In this document: in pieces, positions 54,943 to 64,000 of the stretch
Layout of the letters: every line of letters starts with the position of its first letter
How positions within the stretch are numbered: the stretch's first letter is position 1
Assembly (NCBI RefSeq): GCF_011603255.1
Contig: NZ_JAANCM010000002.1
Span: forward strand, 62,001 to 126,000
DNA length: 64,000 nucleotides
Reading direction: 5' to 3'
Source: Ferranicluibacter rubi
Lineage (GTDB): Bacteria > Pseudomonadota > Alphaproteobacteria > Rhizobiales > Rhizobiaceae
Notes under the pieces: model-generated
Database searches by the model: none
Seen by the model: the letters and a program-made list of their open reading frames with translations, nothing else
What the model was told of the DNA's origin: nothing
Program-made: the position numbers and the translations under genes

Positions 54943-56430
54943 ATGGCCGGAATGTTCGAGATTGTCTTCAAGGCGCAGCGCAAGAAGACGGAAGGCACGG
55001 TCCTGTGCCTGGTGGCTGCCGAGCACGAGGCGGCAGGGGCGGCGACGGTCGATCCCTCAGGCGTCATCGCCCGCGCGGCCAAGGCCGGAAAATTCAAGGC
55101 GCGCGCCCTCTCGACGCTCGACATTCTCGCGCCGGAAGGCTCGCCTGCTGACCGCATCTTCCTCCTCGGCCTCGGCGATCCCAAGGCGCAGACGGCGCAT
55201 GACTGGCTGAAGGCCGGCGGCACGGCCGCGGCGAAGCTGCGCGGCGCAGGCGACGCCACCGTGTTCCTGGACGCGCCCGGCGTCGAGATCACGCCGCGCG
55301 CGGCCGCCGATTTCGCGCTCGGCATGGAGCTGAACGCCTACCGCTTCGACAGCTACAAGACCAAGAAGAAGCCGGATGAGGAGCCGACGCCGCAGCGCAC
55401 GAAGGTGACGATCATCACCGCGATCGCCGACGAGGCCAAGAAGGGACTGGCGCTGTCGGAAGCCGTCTCCGAAGGCGTGTTCATCGCCCGCGACCTCGTC
55501 AACGAGCCGCCGAACGTGCTCGGTCCGATCGAGTTCGCCGCCAAGGCCAAGGCGCTCGAGGACCTCGGCGTCGAGGTCGAGATCCTCGGCGAGAGCGAAA
55601 TGAAGGACCTGGGCATGGGCGCGCTTTTGAGCGTCGCGCAAGGCTCCGCCCGTCCGCCACGCCTTGTGGTGATGCGCTGGAACGGCGGCGCGAAAAAGGA
55701 CAAGCCCGTCGCCTTTATCGGCAAGGGCGTCGTGTTCGATTCGGGTGGCATCTCGATCAAGCCCGGTGCCGGCATGGAGGACATGAAGGGCGACATGGGC
55801 GGAGCCGCTGCCGTGACCGGTCTCATGCACGTGCTCGCGGCGCGCAAGGCCAAGGCCAACGTCGTCGGCATCATCGGCCTCGTGGAAAACATGCCGGATG
55901 GCAATGCCTATCGTCCGGGCGATATCGTCACCTCCATGTCGGGGCAGACGATCGAGATCATCAACACCGATGCCGAAGGCCGCCTCGTGCTCTGCGATGC
56001 GCTCTGGTACTGCAACGAGCGTTTCCAGCCGCGCTTCATGATCAACCTCGCCACGCTGACCGGCGCGATCCTCGTGGCGCTCGGCGGCCACCAGGCCGGC
56101 CTGTTCTGCAACGACGACACGCTCGCCGGCGAGATCACGCAGGCGGGTCTCGTGACGCAGGAGCGCGTCTGGCGCATGCCGCTCGGTCCGGAATACGACA
56201 AGATGATAGACAGCAAGTTCGCCGATATGAAGAACACCGGCGGCCGGCACGCCGGCTCGATCACCGCGGCGCAGTTCCTCAAGCGCTTCGTCAAGGATAC
56301 GCCCTGGGCACATCTCGACATCGCCGGCACGGCCATGGGCTCGCCGAACGACGAGATCAACCAGTCCTGGGCGTCCGGCTACGGCGTCCGCCTGCTGAAC
56401 GAGCTCGTGCGCGCCCGCTACGAGAGCTGA
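54943..56430 (+). CDS. pepA: Leucyl aminopeptidase (PepA family, M17)
   Basis: A 495-residue cytosolic di-zinc aminopeptidase that releases N-terminal residues from peptides. The M17 signature NTDAEGRL is at residues 341-348, and [27 protein letters not shown] and GSITAAQFL carry further metal and active-site residues. E. coli PepA also acts as a DNA-binding protein in Xer recombination; that is not implied here. GGAG is about eight bases before the ATG; a second ATG at 54952 is possible. Confidence 0.96.
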   Translation: MAGMFEIVFKAQRKKTEGTVLCLVAAEHEAAGAATVDPSGVIARAAKAGKFKARALSTLDILAPEGSPADRIFLLGLGDPKAQTAHDWLKAGGTAAAKLRGAGDATVFLDAPGVEITPRAAADFALGMELNAYRFDSYKTKKKPDEEPTPQRTKVTIITAIADEAKKGLALSEAVSEGVFIARDLVNEPPNVLGPIEFAAKAKALEDLGVEVEILGESEMKDLGMGALLSVAQGSARPPRLVVMRWNGGAKKDKPVAFIGKGVVFDSGGISIKPGAGMEDMKGDMGGAAAVTGLMHVLAARKAKANVVGIIGLVENMPDGNAYRPGDIVTSMSGQTIEIINTDAEGRLVLCDALWYCNERFQPRFMINLATLTGAILVALGGHQAGLFCNDDTLAGEITQAGLVTQERVWRMPLGPEYDKMIDSKFADMKNTGGRHAGSITAAQFLKRFVKDTPWAHLDIAGTAMGSPNDEINQSWASGYGVRLLNELVRARYES

Positions 56431-56458
56431 GGCGATTTTTGAAAGGCATGAGCCCGAC

Positions 56459-56920
56459 GTGACGGACATCCTGTTCTATCACCTGACCGAATCGAAGCTG
56501 GAGGATGCCCTGCCGCCGCTGGTCGACAAGAGTGTCGAGCGCGGCTGGCGGGTCGTCGTCCAGACGGCCGACGAGGAACGGCGCGACAGGCTGGACGATC
56601 ACCTCTGGACCTGGCGGGAGGACAGTTTTCTCCCGCACGCGACCGATGACGGCCCACATGCGGCCGTCTTGCCGGAAAATCAGCCGGTACTGCTGACCAC
56701 GGGCGCCGGCAACGCCAACAACGCGACCGTCCGTTTTCTCGTGGACGGTGCCGTTCCCCCCGATCTCGCATCTTACGACCGCGTCGTCTTCATGTTCGAT
56801 GGCTACGACCAGCCACAGCTCGAAGGTGCACGCGCCCAGTGGAAGCGGCTGAAGGGGGAGGGCCACGCGCTGACCTACTGGCAGCAGAGCAGCGAGGGGC
56901 GATGGGAGAAGAAGGCATGA
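56459..56920 (+). CDS. holC: DNA polymerase III chi subunit
   Basis: A 153-residue HolC protein with a GTG start. Chi links the clamp-loader to single-stranded DNA-binding protein. The family pattern is visible: TDILFYHLTESKLEDALPPLV, RGWRVVVQTADEERRDRLDDHLWTW, DSFLPHATDDGP and ENQPVLLTTG. The pepA-holC order is widely conserved in proteobacteria. Its stop overlaps the osmC-like gene start (ATGA). Confidence 0.94.
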   Translation: MTDILFYHLTESKLEDALPPLVDKSVERGWRVVVQTADEERRDRLDDHLWTWREDSFLPHATDDGPHAAVLPENQPVLLTTGAGNANNATVRFLVDGAVPPDLASYDRVVFMFDGYDQPQLEGARAQWKRLKGEGHALTYWQQSSEGRWEKKA

Positions 56921-57357
56921 CGGGCGGTGGTGCGCCGCCACTGAAGGTCCGCACCCGCCCGACGGGCGTGACCGCAACCGTCGGGCGCACAGGTTTCCCA
57001 CATCTGACCAGCGTCACGGGCGGCACGCTCGACATCGTCACCGGCGCTTCGCAACCCGGCTTCAACCCCATCGATCTCCTCTACGCCTCGCTCTCCGCCT
57101 GCCTCGTGCTCAGCGCCCGCATCGCCGCCAGCCGCATGGGCATCCTCGCCGGGATTACCGACATTCAGGCAGATGTCACGGGCGAGAAAACCAAGGACGA
57201 ACCGAGCAGAATCATCCGATTCGACATCGTGTTCACGTTCACGGGCGATCTGGATGTAGACACGCGCCGGCATCTGGCGGAGGCGGCGGAAGAGATCTGC
57301 ACCGTCAGCAATACCCTGAAAGGTGATGCTCTGTTCGACATTCGGGTCGCGGACTGA
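56917..57357 (+). CDS. OsmC/Ohr-family protein
   Basis: A 146-residue protein of the OsmC superfamily, usually thiol peroxidases acting on organic hydroperoxides. The two redox cysteines are visible in YASLSACLVLSARIAA and AEEICTVSNTL, with a typical alpha/beta fold. The exact subgroup (OsmC, Ohr or YhfA) is not clear. The start at 56917 overlaps the holC stop; ATGs at 56902 or 56839 would extend into holC. GAGAAGAAGG precedes the chosen start. Confidence 0.88.
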   Translation: MTGGGAPPLKVRTRPTGVTATVGRTGFPHLTSVTGGTLDIVTGASQPGFNPIDLLYASLSACLVLSARIAASRMGILAGITDIQADVTGEKTKDEPSRIIRFDIVFTFTGDLDVDTRRHLAEAAEEICTVSNTLKGDALFDIRVAD

Positions 57358-57434
57358 GCGGCAAGGCTTAATCCGGACTTCCGGCGTCTTCCGCGTGGAC
57401 TTATCCGCATCTCCCCATCACCCACACGAAAACG

Positions 57435-57454
57435 GGCCGCTTTCGCGGCCCGCT
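57435..57454 (-). terminator. Intrinsic terminator of the membrane-protein operon
   Basis: On the minus strand CGGGCCGC-GAAA-GCGGCCCG forms an 8-bp stem with a GAAA tetraloop, followed by TTTTCG. It lies 24 bases after the stop of the gene at 57478. Confidence 0.75.
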
Positions 57455-57477
57455 CCATCGTCATCTCCGCGCGAAAC

Positions 57478-58389
57478 TCAGCTACGGATATAAAGGTTGT
57501 CGTCGTCGCGCTGGCGACCGCCGAGCGCTGCTCCGATGCCGGCGCAGATGGCGCCGATGAGGAGCGACATGGCGCCGATGAGGGCGGTGGTGGCGCTGGC
57601 CTTGCGGGCCGTCTCTGCGGCGTCGGTCGCTGCGGTCTTCGCGTCTTCGATGCTCTTCAGCACGCTATCGACACGGCTGTTGGCGTCCGCTTCCGACAGG
57701 CCGGTGCGGGCTGCGATCAGCTGCGACAGATACGTCCGATCACCTTCCGGGATGGTGCCGGTCGTCGCGCCGTTCATCAGGATGCGCGAGACCTCGGAGG
57801 TCGCATCCGTGCCGTTCGGGCCTGACTGCGCGGTGCGCGGATCGGCCGGGCGCAGCAGCGTATCGACGAAGTAGGACGTCGCATTGCCGGCGCTGTCGGA
57901 GGTGGCCGCAGCGCCTGCCGTGGTGGCCACAGCCGTCCCGGTCAGCGAAGCCGCAGCCTGCACGCCGGTGCCGATGGTCGAGGATACGACGGAGCCGAGC
58001 AGGCCTGCAGCGACCAGCGTTGCGATTGCCCAGGCAAGAATGCCGTGCGCGGTGTCGCGGAAGAACGCTTCGTCATTGTGAACGCCGCTCCACTTCGTCC
58101 GCAGGCGACCGGTCATGTAGCCACCGAAGGCCGAGGACAGCCACTGCACGATGACGAGCCAAACGGCAGCCGAGACTGCAAACGTCGTGACCGACGGGCC
58201 ATCGCTGCCGAAGGGTGATGCAAGGCTAAGGCCGAGACCGGAGCCGAGAAGGGTGAGAAGCAGGGTGAGCGCCGATGCAGCCACGGCGCCCGCGAAGATG
58301 GCGCCCCAGCTGACGGCGGATTTTGCGGATTCGGCCGAGGATACGGAGGCCGCCGCCGCGGGAATGGCGGCGGAGAGGGGCTTTGCCAT
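57478..58389 (-). CDS. Hypothetical membrane protein (PhnA-like annotation in rhizobia)
   Basis: A 303-residue protein with hydrophobic segments near residues 30-55, 70-95, 115-140 and 265-290, an Ala/Ser/Thr-rich composition and a central soluble region with TGLSEADANSRVDSVLKSIEDAKTAATDAAETARKA, which is helical. I know relatives only as uncharacterised membrane proteins. It is the second gene after a 25-residue membrane peptide; the peptide's TAG is part of this gene's ribosome binding site. It ends at an intrinsic terminator. Confidence 0.8.
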   Translation of the reverse strand: MAKPLSAAIPAAAASVSSAESAKSAVSWGAIFAGAVAASALTLLLTLLGSGLGLSLASPFGSDGPSVTTFAVSAAVWLVIVQWLSSAFGGYMTGRLRTKWSGVHNDEAFFRDTAHGILAWAIATLVAAGLLGSVVSSTIGTGVQAAASLTGTAVATTAGAAATSDSAGNATSYFVDTLLRPADPRTAQSGPNGTDATSEVSRILMNGATTGTIPEGDRTYLSQLIAARTGLSEADANSRVDSVLKSIEDAKTAATDAAETARKASATTALIGAMSLLIGAICAGIGAALGGRQRDDDNLYIRS

Positions 58390-58398
58390 CCGGGTCTC

Positions 58399-58476
58399 CT
58401 AGCGCACGAACAGCATGATGAGGATGATGATCGGGATCGGAATCCCCAGCAGCCAGAGTAGAATTCCGCGTCCCAT
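58399..58476 (-). CDS. 25-residue single-span membrane peptide
   Basis: A very short gene encoding MGRGILLWLLGIPIPIIILI followed by MLFVR. It is almost entirely one hydrophobic helix with prolines in the middle. The ribosome binding site is strong (AAGGAGAG, seven to eight bases upstream on the minus strand). Similar tiny peptides with GRGILLWLLGIPIPIIILI occur in many proteobacteria as far as I recall. The stop codon forms part of the AGGAG of the downstream membrane-protein gene, so the two are likely coupled. Confidence 0.75.
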   Translation of the reverse strand: MGRGILLWLLGIPIPIIILIMLFVR

Positions 58477-58629
58477 GATGTCTCTCCTTCTATGTCCGGA
58501 CGCAGTGTCCGGCTTTGACCACCGTCAACGAGGCGAAGAGAGAAAAGTTCCGCGAGATTAGGCGAGAAGGCTGAGCCTTCCGCCTGAAATGAAACGCTTT
58601 TTTAGCCGGATGAGAAAGGTGCGGCCGAA

Positions 58630-60045
58630 TCAGGCCTGCGTGCCGCCGACGGTCATGTCGTTCATGCGCAGGTGCGGCTGGCCGACGCCCACGGGCACCC
58701 ACTGTCCGCCCTTGCCGCAATTGCCCATGCCGGTGTCGAGCTGCATATCATTGCCGATCATGGTGATGCGCTTCATGGCGTCCGGGCCGTTGCCGATCAG
58801 CATGGCGCCCTTCACCGGTGCGCCGACCTTGCCGTTCTCGATGAGATAGGCCTCGGTGCAGCCGAACACGAACTTGCCGGAGGTGATGTCCACCTGGCCG
58901 CCGCCGAACGACACGGCATAGATGCCTCGTTTGACCGATGCGATGATTTCTTCCGGCGTCTTGTCGCCGGCCAGCATATAGGTGTTGGTCATGCGCGGCA
59001 TCGGCACGTGGGAGTAGGATTCGCGCCGCCCGTTGCCGGTGGCCTTCATGCCCATCAGGCGGGCATTCTGCCGGTCCTGCATGTAGCCGACCAGCTTTCC
59101 GTCGTCGATCAGCACGTTGTAGGCCGACGGCGTGCCTTCGTCGTCCACGGTCAGCGATCCCCGGCGGGATTCGATCGTCCCATCATCCACCACCGTCACA
59201 CCCTTGGCCGCCACCTGCTCGCCGATCAGGCCGGCGAAGGCGGAGGTCTTCTTGCGATTGAAGTCGCCCTCGAGCCCATGGCCGACGGCCTCGTGCAGCA
59301 TCACGCCCGGCCATCCCGACGACAGCACCACATCCATGGTGCCGGCCGGCGTGTCGATCGCCTCGAGATTGACGAGCGCCTGCCGCAGCGCCTCGTCGGC
59401 CCCGTGGCGCCAGGTCTCGCCCGTGATCAGATCCCCGAAGCCGCGCCGCCCGCCAAAGCCGTAGGAGCCGCTCTCCTGTTTGTCGCCGTCGCCGACGACG
59501 ACGGAAACATTGACCCGCGTCATTGGCCGGATGTCCTGCACATGCTCGCCATCGGCGCGCAGGATATCGACCACCTGCCAGCTGGCGGCAATGGACGCCG
59601 TGACCTGCCGGACCTTCGGATCCTTCGCCCTGACATAGGCGTCGATCTCCGACAGCAATGCCACCTTCGCCTCGAAGCTCGGCTCGCCGATCGGATTTTC
59701 GTCGCCATAAAGCTTGCGGTTGGTCTTCTGGGGGGCCGCCGCATAGGTGCCGGCATAGCCGCGCGTCACGGCGGAAACCGCATCCGACGCGCGCTTCAGC
59801 GCCGCGAGCGACAGATCGCCGGAATGGGCGTAACCGACCGCTTCACCCGCCACGGCCCGCAGGCCAAAACCCTGGTCCGTATTGAAGCTGCCGCCCTTCA
59901 GGCGGCCATTGTCGAAGGACAGCGATTCCGACTGAATGTGTTCCATGAACAACTCGCCGTCGTCGGCGCCCTGCAGCGTCTCGGCAAGAATGCGCCGCAC
60001 CGCCGCCTCGTCGCCGTCGAACAGGGTGATGAGGTCGGTGTTCAT
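58630..60045 (-). CDS. tldD: Metalloprotease TldD
   Basis: A 471-residue subunit of the TldD/TldE (PmbA) zinc protease, known to process microcin B17 precursor and CcdA and to act on unfolded peptides. The zinc motif H-E-A-V-G-H is near residues 251-256 (LHEAVGHGLEGD), and the C-terminal segment NGPDAMKRITMIGNDMQLDTGMGNCGKGGQWVPVGVGQP is typical. The ATG at 60045 has GGAG eight bases upstream; a GTG at 60054 overlaps that site and is less likely. tldD next to cytochrome oxidase genes is a common rhizobial order. Confidence 0.96.
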   Translation of the reverse strand: MNTDLITLFDGDEAAVRRILAETLQGADDGELFMEHIQSESLSFDNGRLKGGSFNTDQGFGLRAVAGEAVGYAHSGDLSLAALKRASDAVSAVTRGYAGTYAAAPQKTNRKLYGDENPIGEPSFEAKVALLSEIDAYVRAKDPKVRQVTASIAASWQVVDILRADGEHVQDIRPMTRVNVSVVVGDGDKQESGSYGFGGRRGFGDLITGETWRHGADEALRQALVNLEAIDTPAGTMDVVLSSGWPGVMLHEAVGHGLEGDFNRKKTSAFAGLIGEQVAAKGVTVVDDGTIESRRGSLTVDDEGTPSAYNVLIDDGKLVGYMQDRQNARLMGMKATGNGRRESYSHVPMPRMTNTYMLAGDKTPEEIIASVKRGIYAVSFGGGQVDITSGKFVFGCTEAYLIENGKVGAPVKGAMLIGNGPDAMKRITMIGNDMQLDTGMGNCGKGGQWVPVGVGQPHLRMNDMTVGGTQA

Positions 60046-60141
60046 GTCTGGCACTCCGTCAGAAAGGTGAAGCCGCTATGTAGGCACGCGCCGGGGGAGG
60101 GGCAAGGCATCTTTGGGGTGCGCGCATTTGGTCAAAGAGGA

Positions 60142-60304
60142 AAACCCTCTCTGGCCTGCCGGCCATCTCCCCCACAAGGGGGGAGAAGACTAGGGGCTGG
60201 CCGCTCGCCTCTTTAAGAGACGTTTGAGGGAGACGCTGCGCGCGATCCGCGAGTCCTCTCCCCCTTTGTGGGGGAGATGCCCGGCAGGGCAGAGAGGGCC
60301 TTTC
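60142..60304. repeat. RIME-like palindromic element
   Basis: A large imperfect palindrome between tldD and the ialB-like gene. The left arm includes CCCTCTCTGGCCTGCCGGCC and CTCCCCCACAAGGGG (about 60145-60187); the right arm mirrors it with TCTCCCCCTTTGTGGGGGAG and GCCCGGCAGGGCAGAGAGGG (about 60257-60302). These arms are characteristic of Rhizobium-specific intergenic mosaic elements (RIME). The centre is unrelated sequence. Confidence 0.85.
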
Positions 60305-60335
60305 TCTCTTACGTCTTCACAAACCTACGAAATCC

Positions 60336-60866
60336 TCACGGCAGCGCGTCATACCCCTCGCCAAATCCCTTGAGATCGACGGGAATGCCAATGCCCTCTT
60401 CCGGCGACTGAAACACGATGAAGGTTGCCGTCGCGCCCGAGCGGAAGGTCTTCAGAAGCTCCTCCTCTAGCACCACTTCGGCATAGCAGCCGTCGGAGAA
60501 GCAGCGCACGAAGTAAGCCCGGCCGATATCCTTGCCGTCGACGTTCAGCCCGAGGCCGTTCGGCAGCAGCACGCCGAGCGGCGCGAGAACGCGCAGGATC
60601 TTTGCCTTGCGGTCCGCGGTCTTCAGCACCACCACCGACAGGCCGACTTCCGGCCGGTCCTCGGCGATCACGTTCTGCATCAGTGCGCATTGTTCGGCCG
60701 AAGCGCCGGCCGGCTGGTCGCAGACGATGGACCATGCGCCATGATTGGACTTCACAGTGCCGGGGGCCGCAGGCGTCTGCTGCTGTGCGACAGCCGCGAC
60801 GGGCAAAAGCGCCAGAGCGAGAGCGGCTCCGATGATCGACGGGCGTAGAAACAGGGACAGGCCCAT
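60336..60866 (-). CDS. Invasion-associated locus B (IalB) family periplasmic protein
   Basis: A 176-residue exported protein with a signal peptide in residues 1-27 (MGLSLFLRPSIIGAALALAL ... AVAQQQ) and the IalB domain: WSIVCDQPAGASAEQCALMQNV, LRVLAPLGVLLPNGLGLNVDG and YFVRCFSDGCYAEVVLEE. Four conserved Cys probably form two disulfides. IalB was named in Bartonella, but homologues are general in rhizobia and their role is unknown. The start at 60866 follows GAGG; an extension to 61019 is not supported. Confidence 0.9.
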   Translation of the reverse strand: MGLSLFLRPSIIGAALALALLPVAAVAQQQTPAAPGTVKSNHGAWSIVCDQPAGASAEQCALMQNVIAEDRPEVGLSVVVLKTADRKAKILRVLAPLGVLLPNGLGLNVDGKDIGRAYFVRCFSDGCYAEVVLEEELLKTFRSGATATFIVFQSPEEGIGIPVDLKGFGEGYDALP

Positions 60867-61368
60867 GAAAACCTCAAAATACCGAATCAGTCCGGCTATT
60901 CTTGAAGAGCCGGCCCGGAAATGAAAACCCCTGGAGGGGCGCGTGACGTCTCGTGCCGTCCGTCTTCTCCGGTATCCCGTCGAAGGCCGAACCCGTTCCA
61001 TCGAAGACCAAAGACACATGTCAAAGGCAGGCGACGTTCTATCGAAGGGTGGTGTGGCGGAAATACGACCCGGATTTCCGGCCTTTCTCCGCTCACATCA
61101 CGTCTGCGGCATCATCTATCCCGCGGACATGCACCCTGTCCACCTCCGCGCGAAATGCTGCCCGACGCTGGCGCGAAATGCCGCATGGAGACGGTGTGCG
61201 CCATGGTGGCGGCAACCGTCGTTCTGTGGCATTCTGTAAGCGAGGAGCAGGCCGTTTGCCGGGACGCATGGACAGATGTTGCGGCACTGGTCAAACTGTG
61301 GTTTGAAGCGCTGTAGAGGGCGGAGATTGTTCGATCCGGCGAAAGCGGGATGGAGAGGGGAATTACGA
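60867..61368. other. Divergent intergenic region ialB-like/ctaC
   Basis: 502 bases upstream of the cytochrome oxidase operon. It contains a perfect 16-base inverted repeat (61291-61306), and, near the ialB-like gene, CCGGCT/AGCCGG (60892-60913) arms that could be an operator or a leader hairpin. Several short frames cross the region on both strands, but none has a ribosome binding site plus family resemblance. Confidence 0.5.
61291..61306. promoter_or_regulatory. Inverted repeat upstream of ctaC
   Basis: TCAAAC-TGTG-GTTTGA is an exact inverted repeat with four central bases, about 63 bases before ctaC. Size and spacing resemble sites for dimeric regulators, but it does not match the FNR/FixK consensus TTGAT-N4-ATCAA. 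Confidence 0.4.
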
Positions 61369-63994
<2,626 letters not shown>

Positions 63995-64000
63995 GGTGTT

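Noticed and set aside
61291-61306. Calling the ctaC palindrome an FNR/FixK box
   Set aside because: TCAAAC-N4-GTTTGA differs from TTGAT-N4-ATCAA at key positions.
60921-61316. Overlapping short frames upstream of ctaC
   Set aside because: No ribosome binding site, no conserved motif, and several frames cover the same bases equally well.

Overview
This window looks like core chromosome of an alphaproteobacterium of the order Hyphomicrobiales, most likely a member of the Rhizobiaceae (Rhizobium/Ensifer/Shinella/Ciceribacter type). The base composition is GC-rich. Several gene orders are typical of rhizobia: rpsF-rpsR-DUF2232-rplI-dnaB-alr-radA-cvpA-purF, fabD-fabG-acpP-fabF-mltG-yicC-gmk, rsmA-pdxA-surA-like-lptD-lptG-lptF/pepA-holC, and tldD-ialB-ctaC-ctaD. 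A RIME-like palindrome lies beside tldD. The genus assignment is an inference. I found no rRNA, tRNA, CRISPR array, insertion sequence or prophage.

Layout. 1-6505: end of an HD hydrolase gene coupled to ygfZ, several small or secreted hypotheticals, a Nudix hydrolase, an SRAP-type DNA-protein crosslink sensor, a GC-rich tandem hairpin repeat, and cysS. 6600-10308: a tightly coupled run (a candidate 39-codon ORF, two tandem GFA proteins, proline iminopeptidase, citramalate synthase). 10310-17136: a ParDE module, a Tat-exported nucleotidase (cpdB), RarD, a LOG-type phosphoribohydrolase and a LysM envelope protein. 17317-24830: an Atm1-type ABC exporter, a GT8 glycosyltransferase, the psd-pssA phosphatidylethanolamine pair, a VOC protein, a divergent LysR/LysE amino-acid export pair and an SDR. 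24834-38132: purF-cvpA-radA-alr-dnaB-rplI-DUF2232-rpsR-rpsF on the minus strand. A second toxin-antitoxin pair sits between alr and radA, and a MarR-MFS-HlyD efflux operon on the plus strand sits between dnaB and rplI.

38438-46840: a Tas-like aldo/keto reductase, then the fatty-acid synthesis cluster leading into mltG, yicC and gmk. 46883-57357: rsmA, pdxA and the LPS transport genes lptD/G/F on the minus strand, then pepA-holC-osmC on the plus strand. 57478-64000: a membrane protein with a 25-residue membrane peptide encoded just upstream, tldD, a RIME-like repeat, an IalB-family protein, and the start of the aa3 cytochrome oxidase operon (ctaC, ctaD), which continues past the window.

Together the genes cover envelope building (Psd/PssA, Lpt proteins, Fab enzymes, MltG, Alr), translation and replication (RpsF/R, RplI, DnaB, CysS, RsmA, HolC) and respiration, with accessory inserts between conserved neighbours. 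I do not see a clear undescribed multi-gene system. The best leads are small or structural: the 39-codon ORF coupled to the GFA genes, the C10 tract between the yicC ribosome binding site and its start, the long-overlap TA pair abutting radA, the 25-residue membrane peptide, and the 22-bp hairpin tandem repeat upstream of cysS.
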